From Thermosipho japonicus (lineage in GTDB: Bacteria; Thermotogota; Thermotogae; Thermotogales; Fervidobacteriaceae), in the NCBI RefSeq assembly GCF_014201655.1, contig NZ_JACHEX010000002.1:332793-385998 (forward strand): a stretch of 53,206 nucleotides of DNA. Reading direction: 5' to 3'. This document shows, piece after piece, positions 34,469 through 41,425 of this stretch (its first letter is position 1; every line of letters begins with the position of its first letter). The notes under the pieces are model-generated. The model searched no databases. It worked only from the letters and a program-made list of their open reading frames with translations, and was not told the DNA's origin. Both the position numbers and the translations under genes were made by a program.

Positions 34469-35068
34469 ATGGGAAAATTTAAAGAAGTATTTTTGAAAAA
34501 TACTTGGTATGAAAATCCTGTCTTTGTACTGGTGCTTGGAATTTGTTCAACTCTTGCAGTTACTAACAATCTAAAAAATACATTTATCATGACAATAGGT
34601 GTGATGCTTGTCACAGGTTTTTCAAACCTTACTGTATCTCTTTTAAAAAATCTTATCCCATCTAAGGTAAGAATGATTACACAAGTATTAATAATATCTT
34701 TCTATGTTATCATAGTGGATATAATCTTAAAGGCATATCTTCCAGATGTAAGCAAAGCACTTGGACCATATGTCGGTCTTATAATAACAAACTGTATTAT
34801 CATGGGGCGCGCTGAAGCATTTGCTCAATCAAATCCTCCGCTTATCTCATTCTGGGATGGTATCACAAGCGGTTTTGGCTATATGATAGTACTAGTGACA
34901 ATTGCATTCTTTAGAGAACTTCTTGGTTTTGGAACTATTTTTGGCTATAAAGTTATGCCAGGAAACTTTGTAAACTGGACAATAATGATTATGCCCCCAA
35001 GTGCTTTCTTCATGCTTGCACTATTTATATGGATAGTAAAAGGTTTTAAAAAGGAGGGAGCCAAATGA
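34469..35068 (+). CDS. nqrD: NqrD/RnfE family membrane subunit
   Basis: Six-helix integral membrane protein. It begins KNTWYENPVFVLVLGICSTLA and has LIITNCIIMGRAEAFA and DGITSGFGY, all family marks. The two Cys (GICS, TNCI) match those holding a 2Fe-2S cluster between NqrD and NqrE. The ATG at 34469 has AAGGAG eight bases upstream. It overlaps nqrE by 4 bp. Confidence 0.9.
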   Translation: MGKFKEVFLKNTWYENPVFVLVLGICSTLAVTNNLKNTFIMTIGVMLVTGFSNLTVSLLKNLIPSKVRMITQVLIISFYVIIVDIILKAYLPDVSKALGPYVGLIITNCIIMGRAEAFAQSNPPLISFWDGITSGFGYMIVLVTIAFFRELLGFGTIFGYKVMPGNFVNWTIMIMPPSAFFMLALFIWIVKGFKKEGAK

Positions 35069-35658
35069 ATCCTAATATAAATCCTCTGGTTCTATTCTTT
35101 GCTTCAATCTTTACTAGTAACATATTACTTTCCAACTTTCTTGGAATGTGCTCGTTTATATCCATCTCAAAAAGTCTAAAATCATCTAACGGGCTTGGTA
35201 TGGCAGTTACGATGGTTATGACAATAACAACTGCTATTAACTGGTTGGTTGAAAAATATGTCATAGTACCATTTCAACTAGAATATCTAAGATATATCAT
35301 ATATATTATTGTTATCGCTGCCGTTGTTCAAATCCTTGAAATGGTAATAGATAGAACTGCACCAAATTTGTACATTAGCCTTGGTATCTTTTTGCCATTA
35401 ATAACTGTTAACTGTGCTATTTTAGGTGTCGCACTATTTATGCAGCTTAGAAACTATACACTTTTACAATCAATCTTTTTTGGCCTCGGTTCAGGCCTTG
35501 GATGGTGGCTTGCAATAGTTTTACTTGCTGCTATAAGAATTAAAGTCGATAAAGCACCTATTCCTGCACCGCTTAAAGGCGTTGGAATTACACTCATTAC
35601 AATAGGTATAATGGCAATGGCCTTTATGGGATTTGCCGGAATGATAAATGTTCAATAG
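35065..35658 (+). CDS. nqrE: NqrE/RnfA family membrane subunit
   Basis: Six-helix partner of NqrD, with inverted topology. FTSNILLSNFLGMCSFI, ITVNCAILGVALF and SGLGWWLAIVLLAAIR are diagnostic, and both cluster Cys (GMCS, VNCA) are present. 197 residues is normal. SD AAAGGAGGG. The order B-C-D-E-F and the following NqrF argue for Nqr rather than Rnf naming, although single subunits are close to both. Confidence 0.9.
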   Translation: MNPNINPLVLFFASIFTSNILLSNFLGMCSFISISKSLKSSNGLGMAVTMVMTITTAINWLVEKYVIVPFQLEYLRYIIYIIVIAAVVQILEMVIDRTAPNLYISLGIFLPLITVNCAILGVALFMQLRNYTLLQSIFFGLGSGLGWWLAIVLLAAIRIKVDKAPIPAPLKGVGITLITIGIMAMAFMGFAGMINVQ

Positions 35659-35668
35659 GGGTGATCAT

Positions 35669-36772
35669 ATGAATATATGGCTTGCACCATTAATCGTTGG
35701 AATTGTTTCATCTGTTTTATCCGCTTTAATCGTTATAGTCGATTCAATAGTAAACAACTATGGAGAAGTGGAAATTGATATAAATAATGGAAAGAAAAAA
35801 TTAAAAGTAAAAGGTGGCTCACCTTTACTTTTTACACTTGCTTCTGAAAATATCTTTGTTCCATCTGCTTGTGGAGGTAGAGGAAGTTGTGGAGCGTGTA
35901 AAGTTAAAGTATTAAGTGATGTTGGAGAATACCTTCCAACAGAACTTCCTTATATGTCAGAGGAAGAAATAAAGGAAAATATAAGGCTTTCTTGTCAAAT
36001 CAAGGTAAAAAAAGACATAAAAATACAGCTTCCAGAGGAACTTTTTAATGTTAAAAAGCTTACAGGTAAAGTTGTCTCACTTAAAAATGTAACACATGAT
36101 ATCAAAGAAGTAAGAATAAAACTCCCAGAAGAAATAAATTTTAAAGCTGGGCAATATGTTCAAATTGTTGTACCACCATATGATAAAATAAAGCAACCTA
36201 CACAAAGGGCATATTCAATTGCATCTACTCCAAGTAAAAAAGATGAAATAGATTTGCTAATTAGATTAGTTCCAGGTGGTATAGCAACAACTTACGTACA
36301 CAATTATCTAAAAGAAGGAGACAACCTTGAAGTTATAGGTCCATTTGGTGAATTTTACATGAGAGATACGGATGCCGATATGATCTGTGTTGCAGGAGGT
36401 TCTGGTATGGCACCTATAAAGTCTATTGTTCTTGATATGTATGAACGTGGTATTACAAATAGAAACGTATGGTATTTTTTTGGTGCAAGAACTGAAAAAG
36501 ACCTTTTCTATGTTGAACTTTTTAAAGATTTAGAAAAAAAGTGGAGCAATTTTCATTTTATTCCTGCTCTCTCTCGACCAATGGAACCAGAAAAATGGGA
36601 TGGTGAAGTTGGTCTTATAACCGATGTAATGGTTAAATACCTAGAAAACGTTGTTGACAAAAACACAAAAAAAGAGGGATATCTATGCGGTAGTCCTGGA
36701 ATGATAAATGCCTGTGAAAAATTACTTAATGAACATGGAATAAAAGATGTATATTATGATAAATTCGCATAG
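35669..36772 (+). CDS. nqrF: NqrF-type NADH dehydrogenase subunit (2Fe-2S, FAD, NADH)
   Basis: Electron entry point. An N-terminal membrane helix is followed by a plant-type ferredoxin domain (CGGRGSCGACKVKV ... LSCQIKV), then an FAD domain (QRAYSIAS) and an NADH domain (CVAGGSGMAPIKSI, YLCGSPGMI). This composition is specific for NqrF and not for Rnf, which uses RnfC and RnfB. 367 residues is slightly short against about 407. The ATG at 35669 has GGGGTGA upstream. Confidence 0.93.
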   Translation: MNIWLAPLIVGIVSSVLSALIVIVDSIVNNYGEVEIDINNGKKKLKVKGGSPLLFTLASENIFVPSACGGRGSCGACKVKVLSDVGEYLPTELPYMSEEEIKENIRLSCQIKVKKDIKIQLPEELFNVKKLTGKVVSLKNVTHDIKEVRIKLPEEINFKAGQYVQIVVPPYDKIKQPTQRAYSIASTPSKKDEIDLLIRLVPGGIATTYVHNYLKEGDNLEVIGPFGEFYMRDTDADMICVAGGSGMAPIKSIVLDMYERGITNRNVWYFFGARTEKDLFYVELFKDLEKKWSNFHFIPALSRPMEPEKWDGEVGLITDVMVKYLENVVDKNTKKEGYLCGSPGMINACEKLLNEHGIKDVYYDKFA

Positions 36773-36785
36773 GAAGGTGAAAAGT

Positions 36786-37235
36786 ATGAAAATGTCTCCT
36801 GAAATGATTAAAGCTCAAGAAAATATGAAACCTGGAGTAATAACAGCAGAAGGATTTTTGGGTGAAGATGATAGAAATCTTGTTGATATAATTTTACAGG
36901 ATGAACAAGAAATGGCTGCTTTAAAACTCGACTTTGATAAAGTAGCACAAAAATTGAAAAAACTACTTGAAGTTGGAGAAAAAGGACTGGACGAGCCAAT
37001 AACTTATGAAAACTTCGAAATTTTTGTATATGAAGCAAGAGGATTCCTTGCATGCCCCTTTGAAGACGGTATCTTTAGAAAAAAAGTAGCAGTCGTTAAA
37101 AATCTCAAAAATAATGAATCTATTATGTACAGTGATCTATCAATACACCTTCTTGAAAAGCACCATTTTTTACAGGGAAAAGGATCAAAATTTAGACTAG
37201 ATCCTGAAAAAATTAAAAAAGTTCTATTCGATTAA
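36786..37235 (+). CDS. Uncharacterised last gene of the nqr operon
   Basis: Not recognised. 149 residues, soluble. Begins MKMSPEMIKAQENMKPGVIT, then AEGFLGEDDRNLVDIILQD, a charged helix, and RGFLACPFEDGIFRKKVAV. It has a single Cys and no known cofactor motif. It follows nqrF by 13 bp with a strong SD (GGAAGGTGA) and must be co-transcribed. It could be an accessory or assembly factor, or stand in for a missing cytoplasmic part; this is only context. No terminator follows before the tRNA-Asn promoters. Confidence 0.8.
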   Translation: MKMSPEMIKAQENMKPGVITAEGFLGEDDRNLVDIILQDEQEMAALKLDFDKVAQKLKKLLEVGEKGLDEPITYENFEIFVYEARGFLACPFEDGIFRKKVAVVKNLKNNESIMYSDLSIHLLEKHHFLQGKGSKFRLDPEKIKKVLFD

Positions 37236-37248
37236 CAAAATACAAATA

Positions 37249-37350
37249 TTGACTTTTTCACATTATATGATATATTTTATATTGTCTGAAAAAAGCTAAC
37301 CCCTCTTAAATAAAAGGATTATTGACAAAAAACGAAAAATATGATATAAT
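37249..37350 (+). promoter_or_regulatory. Tandem promoters of tRNA-Asn copy 2
   Basis: P1 TTGACT (37249-37254), 16 bases, TATATT (37271-37276). P2 TTGACA (37322-37327), 17 bases, TATAAT (37345-37350). Same order, spacing and partly the same bases as upstream of copy 1. Confidence 0.85.
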
Positions 37351-37370
37351 ATATAATGGTTTTGATAAGT

Positions 37371-37446
37371 TCCGGCGTAGCTCAATAGGCAGAGCGGGTG
37401 GCTGTTAACCACTAGGTTGGGGGTTCGAGTCCCTCCGCCGGAGCCA
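37371..37446 (+). tRNA. tRNA-Asn (GTT), copy 2
   Basis: 76 nt with encoded CCA, identical to the tRNA at 5790-5865. Anticodon GTT in loop CTGTTAA. Confidence 0.97.
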
Positions 37447-37466
37447 ATAAATAAAATTTACAGAAC

Positions 37467-37503
37467 AAAAAGGATGGAATAGTGGTTATTCCATCCTTTT
37501 TGT
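37467..37503 (+). terminator. Terminator of tRNA-Asn copy 2
   Basis: Stem AAAAAGGATGGAAT / ATTCCATCCTTTTT (37467-37480 with 37488-37501). Its sequence differs from the terminator of copy 1, so the duplication ends with the tRNA. Confidence 0.88.
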
Positions 37504-37989
37504 TTTGCTAATTCTTTAATTTTCTACTTTTGTCCCGGCCAATGTAAAAATTATTTGTCAATTAATCAAATCATTTTAGAATGAGCAGAAAGTGTGTTAA
37601 CATTATTAACTGCTGCCCTAGTACCATTTATGTAATTTGAGCTTTTAGAGTTTTTTCATCAATACCTCTTCATCTTTATCCTTTGCTTCAGCCTTTCTAT
37701 ATACCATTCTATTTCCAATCTTTTGCTATATATCAATCTATTTATTTCTCTTTACAAAAATTTTTTACCTTTCCTTCCATTTTTTCAACAAACTTCCATT
37801 GCTGGTATCCTCTATCTGCCAAGAGTGATTAATATTCTTCAAGATATGCACCTCCTGGTTGCTATGTTTAGACAAAATAATTTTAGCAGGTGTAGCCTTT
37901 TTTTATTCTAAATTAACTTACTTTTTACTTTGGCCAGGGTGCTAAACTATAAAAATAGACATTAGAAACAAAAATATTCCAAATTCATT
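37504..37989 (-). other. Gap with a short SD-led ORF and decayed sequence
   Basis: No intact gene. On the minus strand AGGAGGTG precedes a TTG at 37842 opening a 25-codon frame (ends KKWKER, stop at 37765); neighbouring frames carry further protein-like pieces such as GYQQWKFVEKMEGKV and IGNRMVYRKAEAKDKDEE broken by stops. This looks like a decayed gene that kept its ribosome site. No family is recognised. Confidence 0.3.
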
Positions 37990-39189
37990 CTAATTCTTTG
38001 CCAATGCTTCTATCAAATTAGAAATCTGCCCAACTGTTGGCATAGTAATTGTGTGTTTCCATATAACTCCTTCTGTTACTACTCCAGCGCTTGTCCTGTA
38101 AACAAGCACATTGTCTGGAGATATCACCATCAAGGTTTCAGGATATAACAATCTTAATCTAATTGTTATCTCATCAAGTTTCTCACGTGATATTGGGACA
38201 ATTGTAATATCTTTATACTTTTTTGCCAAAGATTCTAAATCCAATGAACACTCTTCACATGATGTGCAATTACAAGAGGATGGAGCTACAAGTAGTACGT
38301 AGGATCTTACTCCCATTTTCAAAAATTCTGAAAACGCATCAAGCCACATATTTATCTTCGACACTTCTGAAGCGGTTAAGAAATTAAAGTAAATTACTTT
38401 CCACTCTCTCGCTTTTTCCACTAGATTTACAGTTTTTCCACTTAACTCTTTAAAAGAAATATCCGGAAACGTTTCACCTATAAATGGAACAAGTACAGAC
38501 GTTGAAGACTTTTCAAGGACTATAGCTTCTCCATTTTTGGTAACACTTTCTATCGTAAAATATTCTTCTCCTATCTTTAAGTACTTTCTGAAGAACTCCG
38601 GGCCATCAAATTTACCATTTCCATTTAAATCTACCATAAGTAATATTGCATCTTTTGTGTACCATCCATCTGAATCTGTCTCAGCAATCGCTGCTTTATA
38701 GCTTTTCTCTCCCACGTAAAGTATGCCTTCTCTTCTGGTAATACCACAATAGTATAATTTGTCTTCTATACGCCACAAGGCAATATAATAGCCACTTCCA
38801 TCGCTGAATATAAGTTTTACAATATATGTATTAACGTTCATTCCTGACAATGTTTGAGCATAGATTTCATCATCTGAAAAATTTTTATTCCTATTTCCAT
38901 CTACCAATATTATATCTTTTCCATCTTTTAATCCGGTTATAACATCAAAAGTTTCACCTTTTAATGTTATCTGACCAAATCTTGTATTGTAAAGATCAAA
39001 TGGTGCATAAACAGAGGTTAATGGAGTATCATGAAGCTGAACCACACGTGTAAAAGTGTAAAACATGCCAGCTTTTGTTTCTGTGAATTGACCACTAATT
39101 GTAGATTGTTGTGCAAAACATGAGATGGTCAGAAATACAATTAATAACATTATAAATCCAACACGTGTGTTAAAAAAATTAACAAGCAT
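37990..39189 (-). CDS. Exported redoxin-like protein with two Ca-binding-like loops
   Basis: Begins with a signal sequence (hydrophobic 10-25, likely cleavage after CFA). The N-terminal domain has two EF-hand-like loops, DGNRNKNFSDDE (97-108) and DLNGNGKFDGPE (187-198). Residues 235-399 look like a thioredoxin/AhpC-type fold: FIGETFPDISFKELSGK and WKVIYFNFLTAS, but the usual CxxC after the first strand is replaced by LTAS. Instead four Cys cluster at 306, 308, 311 and 314 (SCNCTSCEEC). The ATG has GGAGGTGGG upstream. It lies 19 bp after a cysteine-rich secreted protein gene, suggesting a disulfide-related partner. No specific function is known to me. Confidence 0.75.
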   Translation of the reverse strand: MLVNFFNTRVGFIMLLIVFLTISCFAQQSTISGQFTETKAGMFYTFTRVVQLHDTPLTSVYAPFDLYNTRFGQITLKGETFDVITGLKDGKDIILVDGNRNKNFSDDEIYAQTLSGMNVNTYIVKLIFSDGSGYYIALWRIEDKLYYCGITRREGILYVGEKSYKAAIAETDSDGWYTKDAILLMVDLNGNGKFDGPEFFRKYLKIGEEYFTIESVTKNGEAIVLEKSSTSVLVPFIGETFPDISFKELSGKTVNLVEKAREWKVIYFNFLTASEVSKINMWLDAFSEFLKMGVRSYVLLVAPSSCNCTSCEECSLDLESLAKKYKDITIVPISREKLDEITIRLRLLYPETLMVISPDNVLVYRTSAGVVTEGVIWKHTITMPTVGQISNLIEALAKN

Positions 39190-39208
39190 TTTCCCACCTC
39201 CAAAAATT

Positions 39209-39579
39209 TTACATACCCCTGCAACTGCACGAAGCTAGACAAATAGCTGCCTCTCCTGCAGGAGTGCAATAACATGTAGCTCTTACTGTACCAATTTTTG
39301 ATACAACAGCTTTTCCCCGACATAATGTTACACCAAAGTAGGGGCTTTTACATGTAAAATCAACTTCCAATGTTACACTAAGTGGTGTCCCATTTGAACT
39401 GTAGTGCTCTGCCTCACCAAACGCCTGCCACCTTAAATCACCAACATAAAACCATGAGCAATAGTTAACACTACACCCTGGATCTTCAATCAAAGGAACT
39501 ACCTCTCCTGCAAAGGAAAGGAAAGGAAAACAAAAGTGACCAGCAAAAAAGTAATTAACAATCTTATAGTAAACCTCAT
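39209..39579 (-). pseudogene. Cysteine-rich secreted protein, signal peptide out of frame (possible phase-variable gene)
   Basis: The ATG at 39579 has AAGGGGGCGG as SD and opens a clear signal peptide (MRFTIRLLITFLLVTF...), but the frame hits TAG at 39501-39499. The mature part (GEVVPLIEDPGC... to 39209) lies in another frame and carries nine Cys in about 94 residues, ending CLASCSCRGM. Exactly at the junction stands a tandem pentanucleotide, AAAGG x3 on the plus strand. Removing one 5-base unit joins both parts in frame as ...VFLSFA|GEVVP with a good cleavage site. So the gene is OFF as sequenced and ON with two units, or the sequence holds an error. An ATG at 39493 inside the mature part has no good SD. 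Confidence 0.75.
39512..39529 (+). repeat. Pentanucleotide repeat (AAAGG)3 at the frame break
   Basis: Three full AAAGG units plus AAA, read as TTTCC units on the coding strand, between signal peptide and mature region of the Cys-rich gene. Slippage by one unit shifts the frame. Confidence 0.8.
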
Positions 39580-39599
39580 ACTAACCGCCCCCTTTCAGA

Positions 39600-40145
39600 A
39601 AATTTAAAATATCATTAAAATTCATTATTTTACTAAATTCTTATTTCTTTTATCAATAATTTACACTATTAATCCTATGATCTTCCCTATTTTTTATTTG
39701 TTTTGCTTACATTCAATAAATCACGTGGTACATTTTTTATCTTAACCATTTTAGTATTATTAAAAAGTGTAAAACATATAAACATTATCGTTTTTATATA
39801 GACTAAAAACATTCCCGTTTATTTTACTAAACATGTTAATATTTAATAATTTTATACTATTGTTATTAATTTTGTTTATTATAAACAATATTAGATTTTT
39901 ACAATACTAAATTATTTTTTAATTTCATACAAATATCATTTTCCGATATAAAGACTCATAATATACCATATTTACGATATTATTCTTTAAAACTATTTTT
40001 AATTTTAATAAAAAAACATAAAGAAAACAAACCCAATTATTTGCTATTTTCTTTATTTAAAAATAAATATTTAATATATTCTTAATATTTTATAATTTTT
40101 CAATCACAATTGAGAATCAATAAAATTTTGAATAAATCTTTATAT
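39600..40145. other. AT-rich stretch without recognisable genes
   Basis: About 550 bp of very AT-rich sequence with many short A/T runs and stops in all frames. I see no gene, RNA or clear repeat in it. Confidence 0.5.
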
Positions 40146-40150
40146 AAAAA

Positions 40151-40190
40151 ATAATCCCATCCTTGGCTATTCAAGAATGGGATTTTATTA
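40151..40190 (-). terminator. Terminator after the phosphodiesterase-type gene
   Basis: Hairpin built on AATCCCAT and ATGGGATT with a second paired block CTTG/CAAG, followed on the minus strand by ATTATTTTTT. Confidence 0.7.
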
Positions 40191-40211
40191 ATTATATTGC
40201 TTCGAAAAAAT

Positions 40212-41339
40212 TTATACAAAAATAAGCGGGACATACAATTCTTCATTTGTAAGTGAACCATGCATTCCCAAAAGCTTTTGCTCTCCTCCAGTATATGTAT
40301 ATGTAAAAGAATAGTTATCTTTAGCTAAAAGAACATAGTCTCCAACCCTATGTTCTGTCTCAGGATTTATATCACCAAATCCAAAATATCCTTCACTCAA
40401 AAGTTGTTTTGAAGGATATATTTCAAATCTTTTGTTGTATCTATCATTTAGATAATTAATTAATTCTTTGTCTTTTTTCTCTTTAGTGTAAAAATACATC
40501 ATACGCATTTCTCCAGTTGGCGGAAATTTTAGATATCTTAATAACTCTTCTCCTAAAAATACGTTCTTTTCTCTATGAGTTGTAATCATTCCATGATCTG
40601 CCACAACAAAAATCTGCGTCTTTTTGTCATATTTTAATTTTTTTATTTCTTCAAGCAGAAATTTTGCTTCTCTTTCGTAAGATATACTATCAGGTCCTTT
40701 TTTGTGACCTATACCATCTAACACTCCATAATAAACGTAAAGAAGACCTTTAAAATCACTTTCAAGTAGCTTTTGTAAATTTGCAAACATATCAATAGTT
40801 GAATAGTAAGAAAATATGTTTGCATCCTTTTGAATTAGAAATGACAAGCCAGAATTTACAATATCATGTGAAGTCAGTATCCCTCCAAAGTAACCTTCCT
40901 TCTTTAACCTTTGAAATACATTCGGCAACCTTTTTATCTTCTTCTTTACGATTGTTTCAAAACTGCTATCTGGCAATCCTGGATAGCTAAAATCTATCAT
41001 ATTCATGATACTTCCAATTTCACGAATAAACTGAATATATCCTAAAAGTCCATGTTCTTGAGGAGACATCGCAGTAAGTAAACTGGTAACTGCAGCGACA
41101 GTCGTCGTTGGAAAAACACTACTTAGCTTTATGCTTTTCTCAAATTCAACATTTAATTTCTTGAATTTTTTGTAACCTAAACTATCCAAGATAATTACTA
41201 CTATTTTTTCCTTTCCAACTATTTGTGGAAGAATAGTATCTTCCATTTCATCGAATCTATATTTTGTTTCAACTTTAAAATGCTTCAAAAGTACATTAAC
41301 AAATGAAACTATGCTTTTTTCATATACTGGCTTATCCAC
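40212..41339 (-). CDS. Alkaline-phosphatase-superfamily protein (type I phosphodiesterase/nucleotide pyrophosphatase-like)
   Basis: Two-metal hydrolase fold. Asp in VVIILDSLGYKK, nucleophile Thr in SVFPTTTVAAVTSLL, Asp/His in YYGVLDGIGHKKGP, Asp-His in VVADHGMITTH and His in LLGMHGSLTNEELYVP occupy all expected metal positions. The substrate is unknown; no signal peptide. The start is taken as GTG at 41339 with GGGAGG six bases upstream; an ATG at 41387 would place 16 codons inside the terminator of the mal operon. 375 residues. It follows malG on the same strand. Confidence 0.85.
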   Translation of the reverse strand: MDKPVYEKSIVSFVNVLLKHFKVETKYRFDEMEDTILPQIVGKEKIVVIILDSLGYKKFKKLNVEFEKSIKLSSVFPTTTVAAVTSLLTAMSPQEHGLLGYIQFIREIGSIMNMIDFSYPGLPDSSFETIVKKKIKRLPNVFQRLKKEGYFGGILTSHDIVNSGLSFLIQKDANIFSYYSTIDMFANLQKLLESDFKGLLYVYYGVLDGIGHKKGPDSISYEREAKFLLEEIKKLKYDKKTQIFVVADHGMITTHREKNVFLGEELLRYLKFPPTGEMRMMYFYTKEKKDKELINYLNDRYNKRFEIYPSKQLLSEGYFGFGDINPETEHRVGDYVLLAKDNYSFTYTYTGGEQKLLGMHGSLTNEELYVPLIFV

Positions 41340-41354
41340 ATAATCCCTCCCTAG

Positions 41355-41400
41355 AAAAAAGTCCTCGGATATTATATTGTACAACATCCGAGGACTTTTT
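41355..41400 (-). terminator. Terminator of the mal operon
   Basis: Stem AAAAAGTCCTCGGAT / ATCCGAGGACTTTTT with a 15-base loop region. On the minus strand the T run is followed directly by the SD of the phosphodiesterase-type gene. Confidence 0.88.
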
Positions 41401-41425
41401 CAAACATTCTATTTATATTAAAGTA

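Noticed and set aside
32978..36772. Classic Rnf complex
   Set aside because: RnfC and RnfB are absent, and an NqrF with ferredoxin, FAD and NADH domains follows NqrE.
39209..39493. A 94-residue Cys-rich protein starting at ATG 39493
   Set aside because: There is no good SD at this ATG, and the protein would lack the signal peptide encoded just upstream; the fusion across the repeat explains the data better.
39600..40145. Possible replication origin or AT-rich control region
   Set aside because: No DnaA-box cluster or iterated repeats could be seen; only base composition supports it.
41340..41387. N-terminal extension of the phosphodiesterase-type protein from ATG 41387
   Set aside because: It would translate a terminator hairpin, and a GTG with a strong SD follows at 41339.
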